A DNA stretch of 64,000 nucleotides from CAZABG01 sp964460985. Lineage in GTDB: Bacteria; Chlamydiota; Chlamydiia; Chlamydiales; Parachlamydiaceae. Below are positions 8,335 through 15,476 of the stretch, piece after piece. The stretch's first letter is position 1, and each line of letters opens with the position of its first letter. Location of the stretch: positions 52,203 to 116,202 of the forward strand of contig CAYWQX010000002.1 of the NCBI GenBank assembly GCA_964460985.1, given 5' to 3'. The notes beneath the pieces were generated by a model. It saw nothing but the letters and a program-made list of their open reading frames with translations, searched no databases and had not been told where the DNA came from. The translations under genes and the position numbers were made by a program.

Positions 8335-8526
8335 ATGAAAAACGTTCTTAAATCAGCTTTCGCATTTGCTGCAGTTGCGTTTATGTTCGCTTCCTGCTGC
8401 TGCGACAGAGACCCATGCTGTGAGCCAAGAGCATGCCCTCCAAGACCATGCTGTCCAAAACCAGCTCCATGCGCTAAACCTTGCCCTCCTCCATGCCCAG
8501 TAGCTCCAGCTAACTGCTGCTACTAA
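8335..8526 (+). CDS. small cysteine/proline-rich lipoprotein (OmcA-like)
   Basis: A 63-residue protein starting at the ATG at 8335, placed 5 nt after AGGAG; the longer reading from the GTG at 8329 would overlap its own ribosome site. Signal peptide residues 1-20 end in a lipobox-like FMFASC, so Cys21 is probably lipidated. The mature part is a run of Cys and Pro (CCCDRDPCC, PCPPPCP) with 14 or so cysteines. Chlamydial OmcA is a similar small Cys-rich lipoprotein that forms disulfides in the elementary-body envelope, encoded just before OmcB, as here. Sequence similarity to OmcA is compositional only. Confidence 0.65.
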   Translation: MKNVLKSAFAFAAVAFMFASCCCDRDPCCEPRACPPRPCCPKPAPCAKPCPPPCPVAPANCCY

Positions 8527-8539
8527 TCTTGGAGATTTA

Positions 8540-8561
8540 GGACCGGGAAAATTCCCGGTCC
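8540..8561 (+). other. GC-rich hairpin between the two Cys-rich lipoprotein genes
   Basis: GGACCGGGAA (8540-8549) and TTCCCGGTCC (8552-8561) form a perfect 10-bp stem. It is followed by GATAAAAATTTT, not an uninterrupted T tract. It could be a partial terminator or an RNA-stabilising stem that sets the ratio of the upstream lipoprotein to the downstream genes. Confidence 0.5.
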
Positions 8562-8585
8562 GATAAAAATTTTGGAACGAAACAA

Positions 8586-8807
8586 ATGGTAACCAGAAAT
8601 AAACAGGAAATCGAAGTGAAATCGAAAACTTCCTTGTTCGCTATGTGTGCGGCCCTTTTTCTCTTTTCTAGCTGCTGCTGTTGGGATAACTCGTGTGACG
8701 ATTGTCACTGCGAACCCAAACGGTGCTACGATTGCAAGCCGAAGAGCTGCCCCAAAATGCACCCCTGGCTACCGGAGTGTAACGATCCGACATTTTACGC
8801 CATATAA
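8586..8807 (+). CDS. second small cysteine-rich lipoprotein
   Basis: A 73-residue Cys-rich protein with hydrophobic stretch FAMCAALFLFSSC and a lipobox-like LFSSC. Reading from the ATG at 8586 gives a long charged n-region; an in-frame GTG at 8616, 7 nt after AGGA, would give a compact signal peptide (KSKTSLFAMCAALFLFSSC) and may be the true start. The mature part contains CCCW, CDDCHC, CYDCKPKSC and ends at a final Ile. It sits between the OmcA-like gene and omcB and is a plausible partner in the disulfide-linked envelope. Unlike its neighbour it is charged, not Pro-rich. Confidence 0.6.
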   Translation: MVTRNKQEIEVKSKTSLFAMCAALFLFSSCCCWDNSCDDCHCEPKRCYDCKPKSCPKMHPWLPECNDPTFYAI

Positions 8808-8831
8808 GGACGACTAGCTAAAACTTTAATC

Positions 8832-8877
8832 CCCCATTTAGGGCACCTAACATCTGATTTAGATGTCCTAAATGGGG
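8832..8877 (+). other. large hairpin in the omcB upstream region
   Basis: CCCCATTTAGG (8832-8842) pairs with CCTAAATGGGG (8867-8877), with an inner CATCT/AGATG stem. No T tract follows. It lies after the second lipoprotein gene in the 260-bp gap before omcB and may terminate, process or stabilise the upstream mRNA. Confidence 0.5.
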
Positions 8878-8952
8878 CGAGTAAGAGAAGAGGCGATATC
8901 ATCCAAAAAGCGTAAGGGGACAAAAAAATGCTTAGGTACAAGTCCCTTGGAG

Positions 8953-8981
8953 TTGAAAACGACTTTCGACCCTTTTAAAAG
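8953..8981 (+). promoter_or_regulatory. candidate promoter for omcB
   Basis: TTGAAA (8953-8958) and TAAAAG (8976-8981) are separated by exactly 17 nt, giving a predicted start near 8988 and an 80-nt leader before the ATG at 9068. The remaining gap (8878-9067) holds nothing else recognisable. The -10 is imperfect, so this is a candidate only. Confidence 0.35.
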
Positions 8982-9067
8982 ATTGAAAGGACAACGAACC
9001 TGCAATCGATTAAAAATAACTTAAGCGAAGAATTTTGAAAAACCTTGTTTTAAGGAGATATAAAACA

Positions 9068-10729
9068 ATGAACAAAATGGGATTATTTGCCACTATCCTA
9101 GCAGTAGGTTTTGTGGCACTTTTCTCATCCTCTTGCAGTGACAACAGCCGATGCTGCGACACGCAAGTGAATGAGGAAGCATGCCCTGCCCCTTGCCCTC
9201 AACCGTGTGCTCCAGCTCCACGTGCCAAGGCTTGCCCTCCTCCTTGCCAACCAGCTTGCCCTCCTAAGTGCGAGCCTGTTGTTAAGTCTGAGTGCAAACC
9301 TGAATGCAAGCCAGCGTGCCCCCCACCTTGCGCGGAACCTCTTTGCAAGATTCCAGCAAAGTGCAAGCACCCAAATGCAAACAAACTTTGCTGTGCTGAC
9401 GGGATCAATGTTTATGGTAAAAACCCACAAACATGCTTACTCGGCGAACAGTATCCTTTAGAGTTTGTTGTTGAAGCTTGCGACGATGTATGCGATGTAG
9501 TTGTAACGACTCACCTCCCAGAAGGCGTATCGTTCATCAAATCGACACCTGAAGCGAAAGTGGAAGGAAGAAAACTGACATGGAACATCGGCGGGATGAC
9601 CAAAGGTCAGCAAATCAATGCGAAAGTAACTTTAAAGTGTGAATGCGAAGGGGAACTCTGCGCTTGCTTCTGCGCAACTGCAACTCCTGTTCGTTTCTGC
9701 TCGCTCCTCTGCGCGAAACCTGTTCTGACTTGCACGAAGTGCGGTCCTGAAGAAGTTTGCCCAGGCGATCCAGTAAATTACACGATCACTGTTACTAACC
9801 GTGGTTCTTGCACTGCAGAAGATGTTACCGTTACCGATAACATTCCAGATGGTTTGTCACACTGCACAGGTCAAAAGACTGTGGTTGTGAAACTTGGCTG
9901 CTTAGAGCCTTGCCAAACCAAGAAAGTCAACATCCCATTAATTGCTGAAAAACGTGGTAAAGTGTGCAACACTGCTACTGTTTCGGCATGCAATGCTGAT
10001 TCGACTTCCTGCCAATTCTGCACATGCGTTTGCTGCTGCGACGTTCAATTGGTCAAAAATGGTCCAAAAGAAGTTGCTATCGGCAAAAATGCTGACTACC
10101 AAATCGTAGCGACTAACACAGGTGACAAATCCCTTACAGATGTAGTTGTTGTTGACAACGCACCAAGCTCGACTTCTATCGTTGCAGCTCCAGGCGCGAC
10201 CATCAACGGCAACCAAGCTGTTTGGAGATTGAAAGAACTGAAGCCAGGCGAAAAAGCTAACTTCGGTATCACTCTCACAACCTGCGTACCAGGCTGCTTC
10301 ACCAACAAAGTAAACCTCACAAACTGCCAAAATTGCAATGCTTGTGCAGAATTTACTACTCGTTGGAAAGGAAGACCTGCTCTTAACGTTTGCATCACTG
10401 ACACAGACGATCCAGTTTGCATCGGTGAGCCAACAAGCTATCGTATTACTGTGATCAACCAAGGCTCTGAAGCGGATTCGAACGTAGTTGTTACTGTTCG
10501 CTTCCCAGCAGAAATCCAGCCGCTTTCAGCGACCGGACCTAGCCAAGGTACTGTATCGGGTCAAACCGTTACATTCGCACCCGTTAACACCCTCTCGGCA
10601 CGTCAAACTGTTGAGTACCGTGTTGACGCTCGTGCGAAGTCATCGGGCGATGCTCGAGTTAACGTAGAAGTTACCTCGGAATCGATCAAAACACCGATTA
10701 CACAGCAAGAAAGCACCATAGTGAACTAA
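9068..10729 (+). CDS. omcB: OmcB-type large cysteine-rich outer membrane protein
   Basis: A 553-residue homologue of the chlamydial 60-kDa Cys-rich protein, a disulfide-cross-linked periplasmic/outer-membrane scaffold of elementary bodies. The ATG at 9068 follows AAGGAG; an upstream in-frame TTG at 9035 would swallow that site. A signal peptide of about 20 residues ends in LFSSSC, resembling a lipobox. Residues about 30-100 are a Cys/Pro-rich segment of CPxPC and CPPPC repeats. Four DUF11-like immunoglobulin repeats follow (VTNRGSCTAEDVTVTDNIPDG, NTGDKSLTDVVVVDN, NQGSEADSNVVVTV types), with dense cysteines in the first three and few in the last. A strong terminator follows. Confidence 0.9.
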   Translation: MNKMGLFATILAVGFVALFSSSCSDNSRCCDTQVNEEACPAPCPQPCAPAPRAKACPPPCQPACPPKCEPVVKSECKPECKPACPPPCAEPLCKIPAKCKHPNANKLCCADGINVYGKNPQTCLLGEQYPLEFVVEACDDVCDVVVTTHLPEGVSFIKSTPEAKVEGRKLTWNIGGMTKGQQINAKVTLKCECEGELCACFCATATPVRFCSLLCAKPVLTCTKCGPEEVCPGDPVNYTITVTNRGSCTAEDVTVTDNIPDGLSHCTGQKTVVVKLGCLEPCQTKKVNIPLIAEKRGKVCNTATVSACNADSTSCQFCTCVCCCDVQLVKNGPKEVAIGKNADYQIVATNTGDKSLTDVVVVDNAPSSTSIVAAPGATINGNQAVWRLKELKPGEKANFGITLTTCVPGCFTNKVNLTNCQNCNACAEFTTRWKGRPALNVCITDTDDPVCIGEPTSYRITVINQGSEADSNVVVTVRFPAEIQPLSATGPSQGTVSGQTVTFAPVNTLSARQTVEYRVDARAKSSGDARVNVEVTSESIKTPITQQESTIVN

Positions 10730-10760
10730 GGAAGAGAGAAATCTCACCCTTTGTTTACGG

Positions 10761-10796
10761 GGGCGAGCCTCTTAAAAGGCTCGCCCTTTATTTTTT
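10761..10796 (+). terminator. intrinsic terminator of the omcB transcript
   Basis: GGGCGAGCCT (10761-10770) and AGGCTCGCCC (10777-10786) form a perfect 10-bp GC-rich stem with a 6-nt loop, followed directly by TTTATTTTTT. This is a textbook Rho-independent terminator. Confidence 0.93.
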
Positions 10797-10893
10797 GAGA
10801 ATGCTGAAAATGAATCCTTAGTGCTAGTATCCGCACTATAACCTTGCGAAATCTCTGAGGTTCAATCATTAATCCTTATAAGTCTGAGAAACT

Positions 10894-12954
10894 ATGCACT
10901 TAGTCAGTCAATCGCTTACCCCTTTAGCTCCGCTTCTTTTTGACCCTATTACTATCCAAAAGGAAGAGGAGGGCTTGTCTTCCAATGAACTGTCGATGAT
11001 TTCTCCCGAATCTCAAACTGAGATCTCAGAAAACGCCTCTAGAGAGAATACCCCCCAACTGCTGCAAAGAACGTCGAGCATCCATACCCCCATTCCATTA
11101 AAAAAAAGCCGGTCGGCAAGCTCGCTTTTAACACCCGATCCGTCCATTGAAATACCCCCTAGGCCAGCATCTGCTGCGCCCAAAACCGCCCCCCTCACAG
11201 AAAGGCTTGCATGTTTATTGCATCGCTTAGAGAAAATTTTGGTTGAGAGAGACGAGAGAGATGTAAGCCAATTTTTCAATGATTTAAACGGACTCATTGA
11301 AACCGTTTTAAAAGATATTCCCGAAATCGACCTTGCAGAGTTTTCAGCCTATTTAAAATTAGACTCTATCTATGAACAATTTGCGAACCGGCTATCATCC
11401 ATTGAGATGAAAGCGCAAGCTCAAGGTTTGCATCAATTTTACAAAGAGCTCAGATTAAGCCATCAAGAAGAGACACCCCATTCGCTTTCTATCTATCTTC
11501 AGAATTTGAACGAATCAGACAATCCGCAAGCTAATCGAATTAAAGCTTCAAAATACGAAGCTATCTTAAGAAACATCACTTCAAAAGAGAAAAAATGGTT
11601 CGAACTCCTCCAGAAAACACCCCATAAAGAGGATGTAGAAGTCATTCAACTGCTTGGCCCTTTGTGGGGGGTGAAGAAACATCTCAATGAAAATGAATGT
11701 ACTCTTGAGTATTTAAACTTGATTAGAAGCCAGTACCGGGATGTCGCTCTTACCGCCATAAGAAACGCAGCAAGACAAGTCTTGTCTCCTACTCCCCCCT
11801 CCCCTCTTTTTTATCAGTTTGTCTGTGAACTTTGTGCCGATCTCTACACGGAGACGTCTCTTACCAAAGAGAATGAACTCCTGATCTCAACGATTAATCC
11901 TCATCCTAAAAAAGATGGAAATTTGGTTGATGAACTGAACGATATGATGGATGCTTACAACAGAGCTCCTGCGAGCTTAAAAACAAATGTCTTTAACCGG
12001 CTCGGAAGAAGTTTTAACGATTTCTTTGATAACAAATTCTCCCCTTTAAATGCGGGCAATCCTGCCCAAAAAATGTTTATTATTTCCGGAAAGAAAAAAC
12101 AGACGATCGTGCTGGGGATGGGCTGTCCGACGATCCAGGAGGAATTTAGAGTTCTAAGAGGCTCTCCCAAAGCAGAGGTCGATCCGATCTTTTTGGCCTA
12201 TTTAATGTGTAAAAGAGGCTCTCATCTATATACCTCTACCCAGGATCATCGACATACCGAAAGAGAACGAGGAGATAAATTGCTCGAAATTCCCACGCTG
12301 AAAGACAAGGAGGGCAAGCCTCTCTACCCCCATTTTTTCGTGGTTGTTTTCTGCAAAAACTCCGATTTCTATAAATATGGAGGATCATCGACTGCAGAAG
12401 AGTTCAAAACCGAGTTGAAGGCGCGCTTTTTAGATGAAAACTGTCTCTATAAACATGGATGCTTAATTCCGGAAACCATTTTTACAAAAATAGAGTTGAC
12501 CCATCATTTAGATCGGATTGCAACCAGACTGCACTACTTATTTAAAAATAAAAATGAGCTAACCGTTAAAGAAAGAAATCTATTTACCGACCTTTTTGAT
12601 GTCCTTTTACTCGGAGCTGTTAATCAAAAAGTAAAACCCGACTATTTTAATATCACCTGCCGTGATGCCATCGATCGTGGAGTTGGCTTTTTAGCAGAAT
12701 ATCTTAACAGCATTTTCCTCTCGCTTGTAGAAAACTTATTAAAAATACCGTCTGAGCATACTTCTATTATTATAGATACCCTCTTTCCAAGAGCCCACTG
12801 GGCAAGGAAAAGGGCCCCTATGCAAGACCGGTTCAACCGGTTTAGAGATAACGCTCAGTTATTAAATGAAATTTTAAAAGACCCGAGCCTTTTCATCCTG
12901 TTCCAAGAACTTGTCAAAGAATTTATACCTGTAGTTGAGATTAAAAAGGTGTAA
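10894..12954 (+). CDS. unknown 686-aa protein with a CX5R phosphatase-like loop
   Basis: A 686-residue protein I do not recognise as a whole. Residues 1-100 are low-complexity, rich in Ser, Pro and Thr, as in many secreted effectors; residues about 100-290 are helical; the C-terminal part is globular. At residues 589-595 it reads C-R-D-A-I-D-R-G, preceded by FNIT, which fits a CX5R phosphatase P-loop and resembles the Sac-family C-x-D-C-L-D-R-T pattern. No signal peptide or membrane segment is visible, so it is cytosolic or exported by type III secretion. The start (ATG 10894) has only a weak GAGA site. It lies between the omcB terminator and the maf operon. Function is inferred from one motif and is not secure. 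Confidence 0.6.
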   Translation: MHLVSQSLTPLAPLLFDPITIQKEEEGLSSNELSMISPESQTEISENASRENTPQLLQRTSSIHTPIPLKKSRSASSLLTPDPSIEIPPRPASAAPKTAPLTERLACLLHRLEKILVERDERDVSQFFNDLNGLIETVLKDIPEIDLAEFSAYLKLDSIYEQFANRLSSIEMKAQAQGLHQFYKELRLSHQEETPHSLSIYLQNLNESDNPQANRIKASKYEAILRNITSKEKKWFELLQKTPHKEDVEVIQLLGPLWGVKKHLNENECTLEYLNLIRSQYRDVALTAIRNAARQVLSPTPPSPLFYQFVCELCADLYTETSLTKENELLISTINPHPKKDGNLVDELNDMMDAYNRAPASLKTNVFNRLGRSFNDFFDNKFSPLNAGNPAQKMFIISGKKKQTIVLGMGCPTIQEEFRVLRGSPKAEVDPIFLAYLMCKRGSHLYTSTQDHRHTERERGDKLLEIPTLKDKEGKPLYPHFFVVVFCKNSDFYKYGGSSTAEEFKTELKARFLDENCLYKHGCLIPETIFTKIELTHHLDRIATRLHYLFKNKNELTVKERNLFTDLFDVLLLGAVNQKVKPDYFNITCRDAIDRGVGFLAEYLNSIFLSLVENLLKIPSEHTSIIIDTLFPRAHWARKRAPMQDRFNRFRDNAQLLNEILKDPSLFILFQELVKEFIPVVEIKKV

Positions 12955-12973
12955 GCGGTATCTTAGTTAGTCT

Positions 12974-13252
12974 ATGACTGAACTCAAGCCCTCCATAAAA
13001 CTCTTTGTCGGGTATCCCTTTTCAGGAGAATTAAAAAGTGTTGTGCGTAAAAAAGGGGGAGAAATCCCCTTCCCCTTAGTTCAAATAGACCGCTTAGAGT
13101 ATATTGGCAAGTATATCGATGAAAATCCTGTCGATCCTGCCAAGATCGATGATTTAGCTAAAGAAATTGAAGAGATCTTCATCAAACACTATCCGGACAT
13201 CGCCCTGCATCTTCCTGCTATACAAATTTTTCCACAGGTATTTATCCATTGA
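12974..13252 (+). CDS. conserved-looking small hypothetical protein upstream of maf
   Basis: A 92-residue soluble, mixed-charge protein (begins MTELKPSIKLFVGYPF) of unknown function. No signal peptide, membrane segment or known motif is seen. Its TGA overlaps the TTG start of maf, so the two are coupled, and it follows the 686-aa gene by 19 bp. No clear Shine-Dalgarno. The tight coupling supports it as a real gene. Confidence 0.6.
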   Translation: MTELKPSIKLFVGYPFSGELKSVVRKKGGEIPFPLVQIDRLEYIGKYIDENPVDPAKIDDLAKEIEEIFIKHYPDIALHLPAIQIFPQVFIH

Positions 13253-13830
13253 AACCCCTCATACTCGCCTCTCAGTCTCCCCGCAGAAAAGAGATTATCT
13301 CCTATTTCAAAATTCCTTTTACACAAGTCTCCCCTACGTTTGAAGAAGATGAGGTAAAGCCGACTCCGGATCCCATCGAATTTGCACACTATCTATCCCG
13401 CATGAAAGGGTTATCGGTTCAGGAGCGCTACCCCAACGAACTCATCTTGAGCGCCGACACGATTGTATTTTTGAATGGCGAGTATTTTGCGAAACCGAAA
13501 GATCGAAAAGAGGCGGCCTCATTTTTAAAAACTTTTTCCGGGAAAACGCAGCAAGTTATTACCAGTTTAACTCTCTTATCCCCAAGAGGCGTTCATCAAG
13601 ACTTCGGCAAAACAGATGTCACCTTTAATAAGCTAAACGATGATCAAATCAATGCCTTTTTAGATACGCACGTCTGGAAAGACAAAGCCGGTGGCTATGC
13701 GATTCAAGGGAGCTCTTCTCTTCTTATAAAAAGCATTCAAGGCTGCTATTTCAACGTGGTCGGATTTCCTGTAAATGCCTTTGAAAGGCTTCTAAAACTA
13801 GAAGGGATCGATTTGTGGCACGCTATGTAA
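13249..13830 (+). CDS. maf: Maf-type nucleoside triphosphate pyrophosphatase
   Basis: A 193-residue Maf/YhdE-family house-cleaning pyrophosphatase that hydrolyses non-canonical or pyrimidine NTPs to NMPs. The signature LASQSPRRKEI is at residues 6-16, the catalytic LSADTIV near residue 66, and the substrate-binding DKAGGYAIQG near residue 144. The start codon is TTG, fixed by the conserved first strand and overlapping the preceding stop. Its end overlaps the GTG start of the HEAT-repeat gene by 16 bp. I recall the same maf/HEAT protein/LptD-like order in Chlamydia. Confidence 0.93.
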   Translation: MKPLILASQSPRRKEIISYFKIPFTQVSPTFEEDEVKPTPDPIEFAHYLSRMKGLSVQERYPNELILSADTIVFLNGEYFAKPKDRKEAASFLKTFSGKTQQVITSLTLLSPRGVHQDFGKTDVTFNKLNDDQINAFLDTHVWKDKAGGYAIQGSSSLLIKSIQGCYFNVVGFPVNAFERLLKLEGIDLWHAM

Positions 13831-15476
13831 TCCTTTTGGCCATCACTTTCTTTCTCTCTGCCGATCCGGGTTTAAAAGGGCAGGCGCAATATCTCATTAG
13901 CCGTGGAAATGTCACGGAAGGAATCAGAGCTTATCAAAAATTAGTTGAAATAACCGGCAAAGATGACTACGAGCTTTTAGAGCAGATGGCCCTTAGCATT
14001 TTAGCCCAAGGCATCACGATCAAAGATCCGGAAGTGCAAATCCTTGCCTTATTTGGAGCCTCTGTTTCTCTGAACGAAAAAGCCGATCGTTTTTACGAAG
14101 AGGCTTATAGAAGCCCCTATCCTCAAATCCAGCTCGCCGCGCTTAATGCAGCGACTAAAAACCGCTCTGAGATGAGCAACTTTCTTTTAACTCAGGCAAT
14201 CGGAGCATCTCATCCGCTGATCAGGCTGGAGGCGGCCCTTTTAATGGCTCAAAGAAAGACTCCGGGAGCTACCATCAAAATTGAGTCTCTCATGCAAAAA
14301 ATGGATAAAGAGATTCATTTTATCTTTCCTAAGCTCTTTGGTTTGATCGGTGATAGAGAAGCGATCAAAATTCTTAGAAGACTCATTTCCCATAGCGATC
14401 CTAAGGTTAGATCCGAAGCTTTGATTGCAATCGGCACGATGGGAAGAGACGATCTGCTTCCTGAAGTAAAAAAATGCCTGAGCCACCCTGATGCTGAAAC
14501 AGTTGAAGCAGCGGTTTTTGCGGTGGGCCAAATGAAAGAAGAATCTAGTATACCCGATCTTATAAAACTCACGAGATCGCCCCATGCGAATGTGCGTCTT
14601 GCGGCTTTAAACTCCCTTTATCTACTCAACCAGAAAGAGGCGCTTCAAGGAATTATCGCCCTTGCCGAAAATGAAGATCTTTTTGCGATTGCACTGCTCA
14701 TCGAACATGAAGGGGGCGAAAATACGCTTGCCAAACTGGTAAATAGCTCCAATTCTTCTGTGAGAACCCTTGCATCGGCCGCCCTTTTGAAACATAAAGA
14801 TAAAAGGGGTCTTCCGGGACTTACCGAAATACTCGTCAAAAGCCCTCGCGACCTCTGTTTTATACCTATTACAAGTCCGGGTGGAACACTAAAAGCTGTC
14901 AAGGCGGTCCCCTCTTCAAGGCAAAACCTCGCCGACAATCCTGTCGCCTTTGAGCTTTCGCTCGCTTTTAGAGAAGAGGTGTTAGCAAGCGCTTTTGAAC
15001 TTCCCGAACAGGTTTCTTTCGACATTATTAAAACCCTTTTCCAAGTCGAGCAAACCGATTTAATTCCCCTTGCCATGGAGCTTTTAGAGGCCCATCCGAA
15101 TGAAAAAACGATTGCCTACTTAAAAGAACAGGAACAAAAACTGGGCTCTCCATTTATTAGGTACTACGCTGCCCTCACTCTCTTAAGTTTAGGCGAAGAG
15201 GGAGAATATGGAGAAAAGATCTTAAACTATCTCAAAGGGATCGATAAAATCGACTTAGTCAAATTTAGACCTTTTGTCCCCTGGGAACTCAGACAAGATT
15301 TCACCCCTTATGAGCTTACCCCGAACGATCAGTCCTCCCTTTTTATCACCTCACTTGAAACGTTTGCTGCCAAACGGGAAGACAAAGGAATCAAGCTTCT
15401 TCTTGAACTTATGGCAGAAAAAGAGAGCTCCAATCGCTACATCATAGCAGGGCTCATTCTTAGGACCATGCAATGA
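13815..15476 (+). CDS. exported HEAT-repeat protein
   Basis: A 553-residue protein with a likely signal peptide (residues 1-17, ARYVILLAITFFLSA) followed by tandem alpha-helical HEAT-like repeats, clearest from residue about 90 to 330 (for example DREAIKILRRLISHSDPKVRSEAL, HPDAETVEAAVFAVG and HANVRLAALNSLYLL patterns). The C-terminal half is helical but irregular. The start is GTG, inside maf. It overlaps the LptD-like gene by ATGA, suggesting a periplasmic scaffold that works with outer-membrane assembly. That role is inferred from position only. Confidence 0.8.
   Translation: MARYVILLAITFFLSADPGLKGQAQYLISRGNVTEGIRAYQKLVEITGKDDYELLEQMALSILAQGITIKDPEVQILALFGASVSLNEKADRFYEEAYRSPYPQIQLAALNAATKNRSEMSNFLLTQAIGASHPLIRLEAALLMAQRKTPGATIKIESLMQKMDKEIHFIFPKLFGLIGDREAIKILRRLISHSDPKVRSEALIAIGTMGRDDLLPEVKKCLSHPDAETVEAAVFAVGQMKEESSIPDLIKLTRSPHANVRLAALNSLYLLNQKEALQGIIALAENEDLFAIALLIEHEGGENTLAKLVNSSNSSVRTLASAALLKHKDKRGLPGLTEILVKSPRDLCFIPITSPGGTLKAVKAVPSSRQNLADNPVAFELSLAFREEVLASAFELPEQVSFDIIKTLFQVEQTDLIPLAMELLEAHPNEKTIAYLKEQEQKLGSPFIRYYAALTLLSLGEEGEYGEKILNYLKGIDKIDLVKFRPFVPWELRQDFTPYELTPNDQSSLFITSLETFAAKREDKGIKLLLELMAEKESSNRYIIAGLILRTMQ

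Noticed and set aside
9125..9430. Arg-rich minus-strand reading frame opposite the N-terminal part of omcB
   Set aside because: It is the mirror of the Cys/Pro repeat codons; composition (Ala/Arg/Leu runs) is an artefact and there is no ribosome site.
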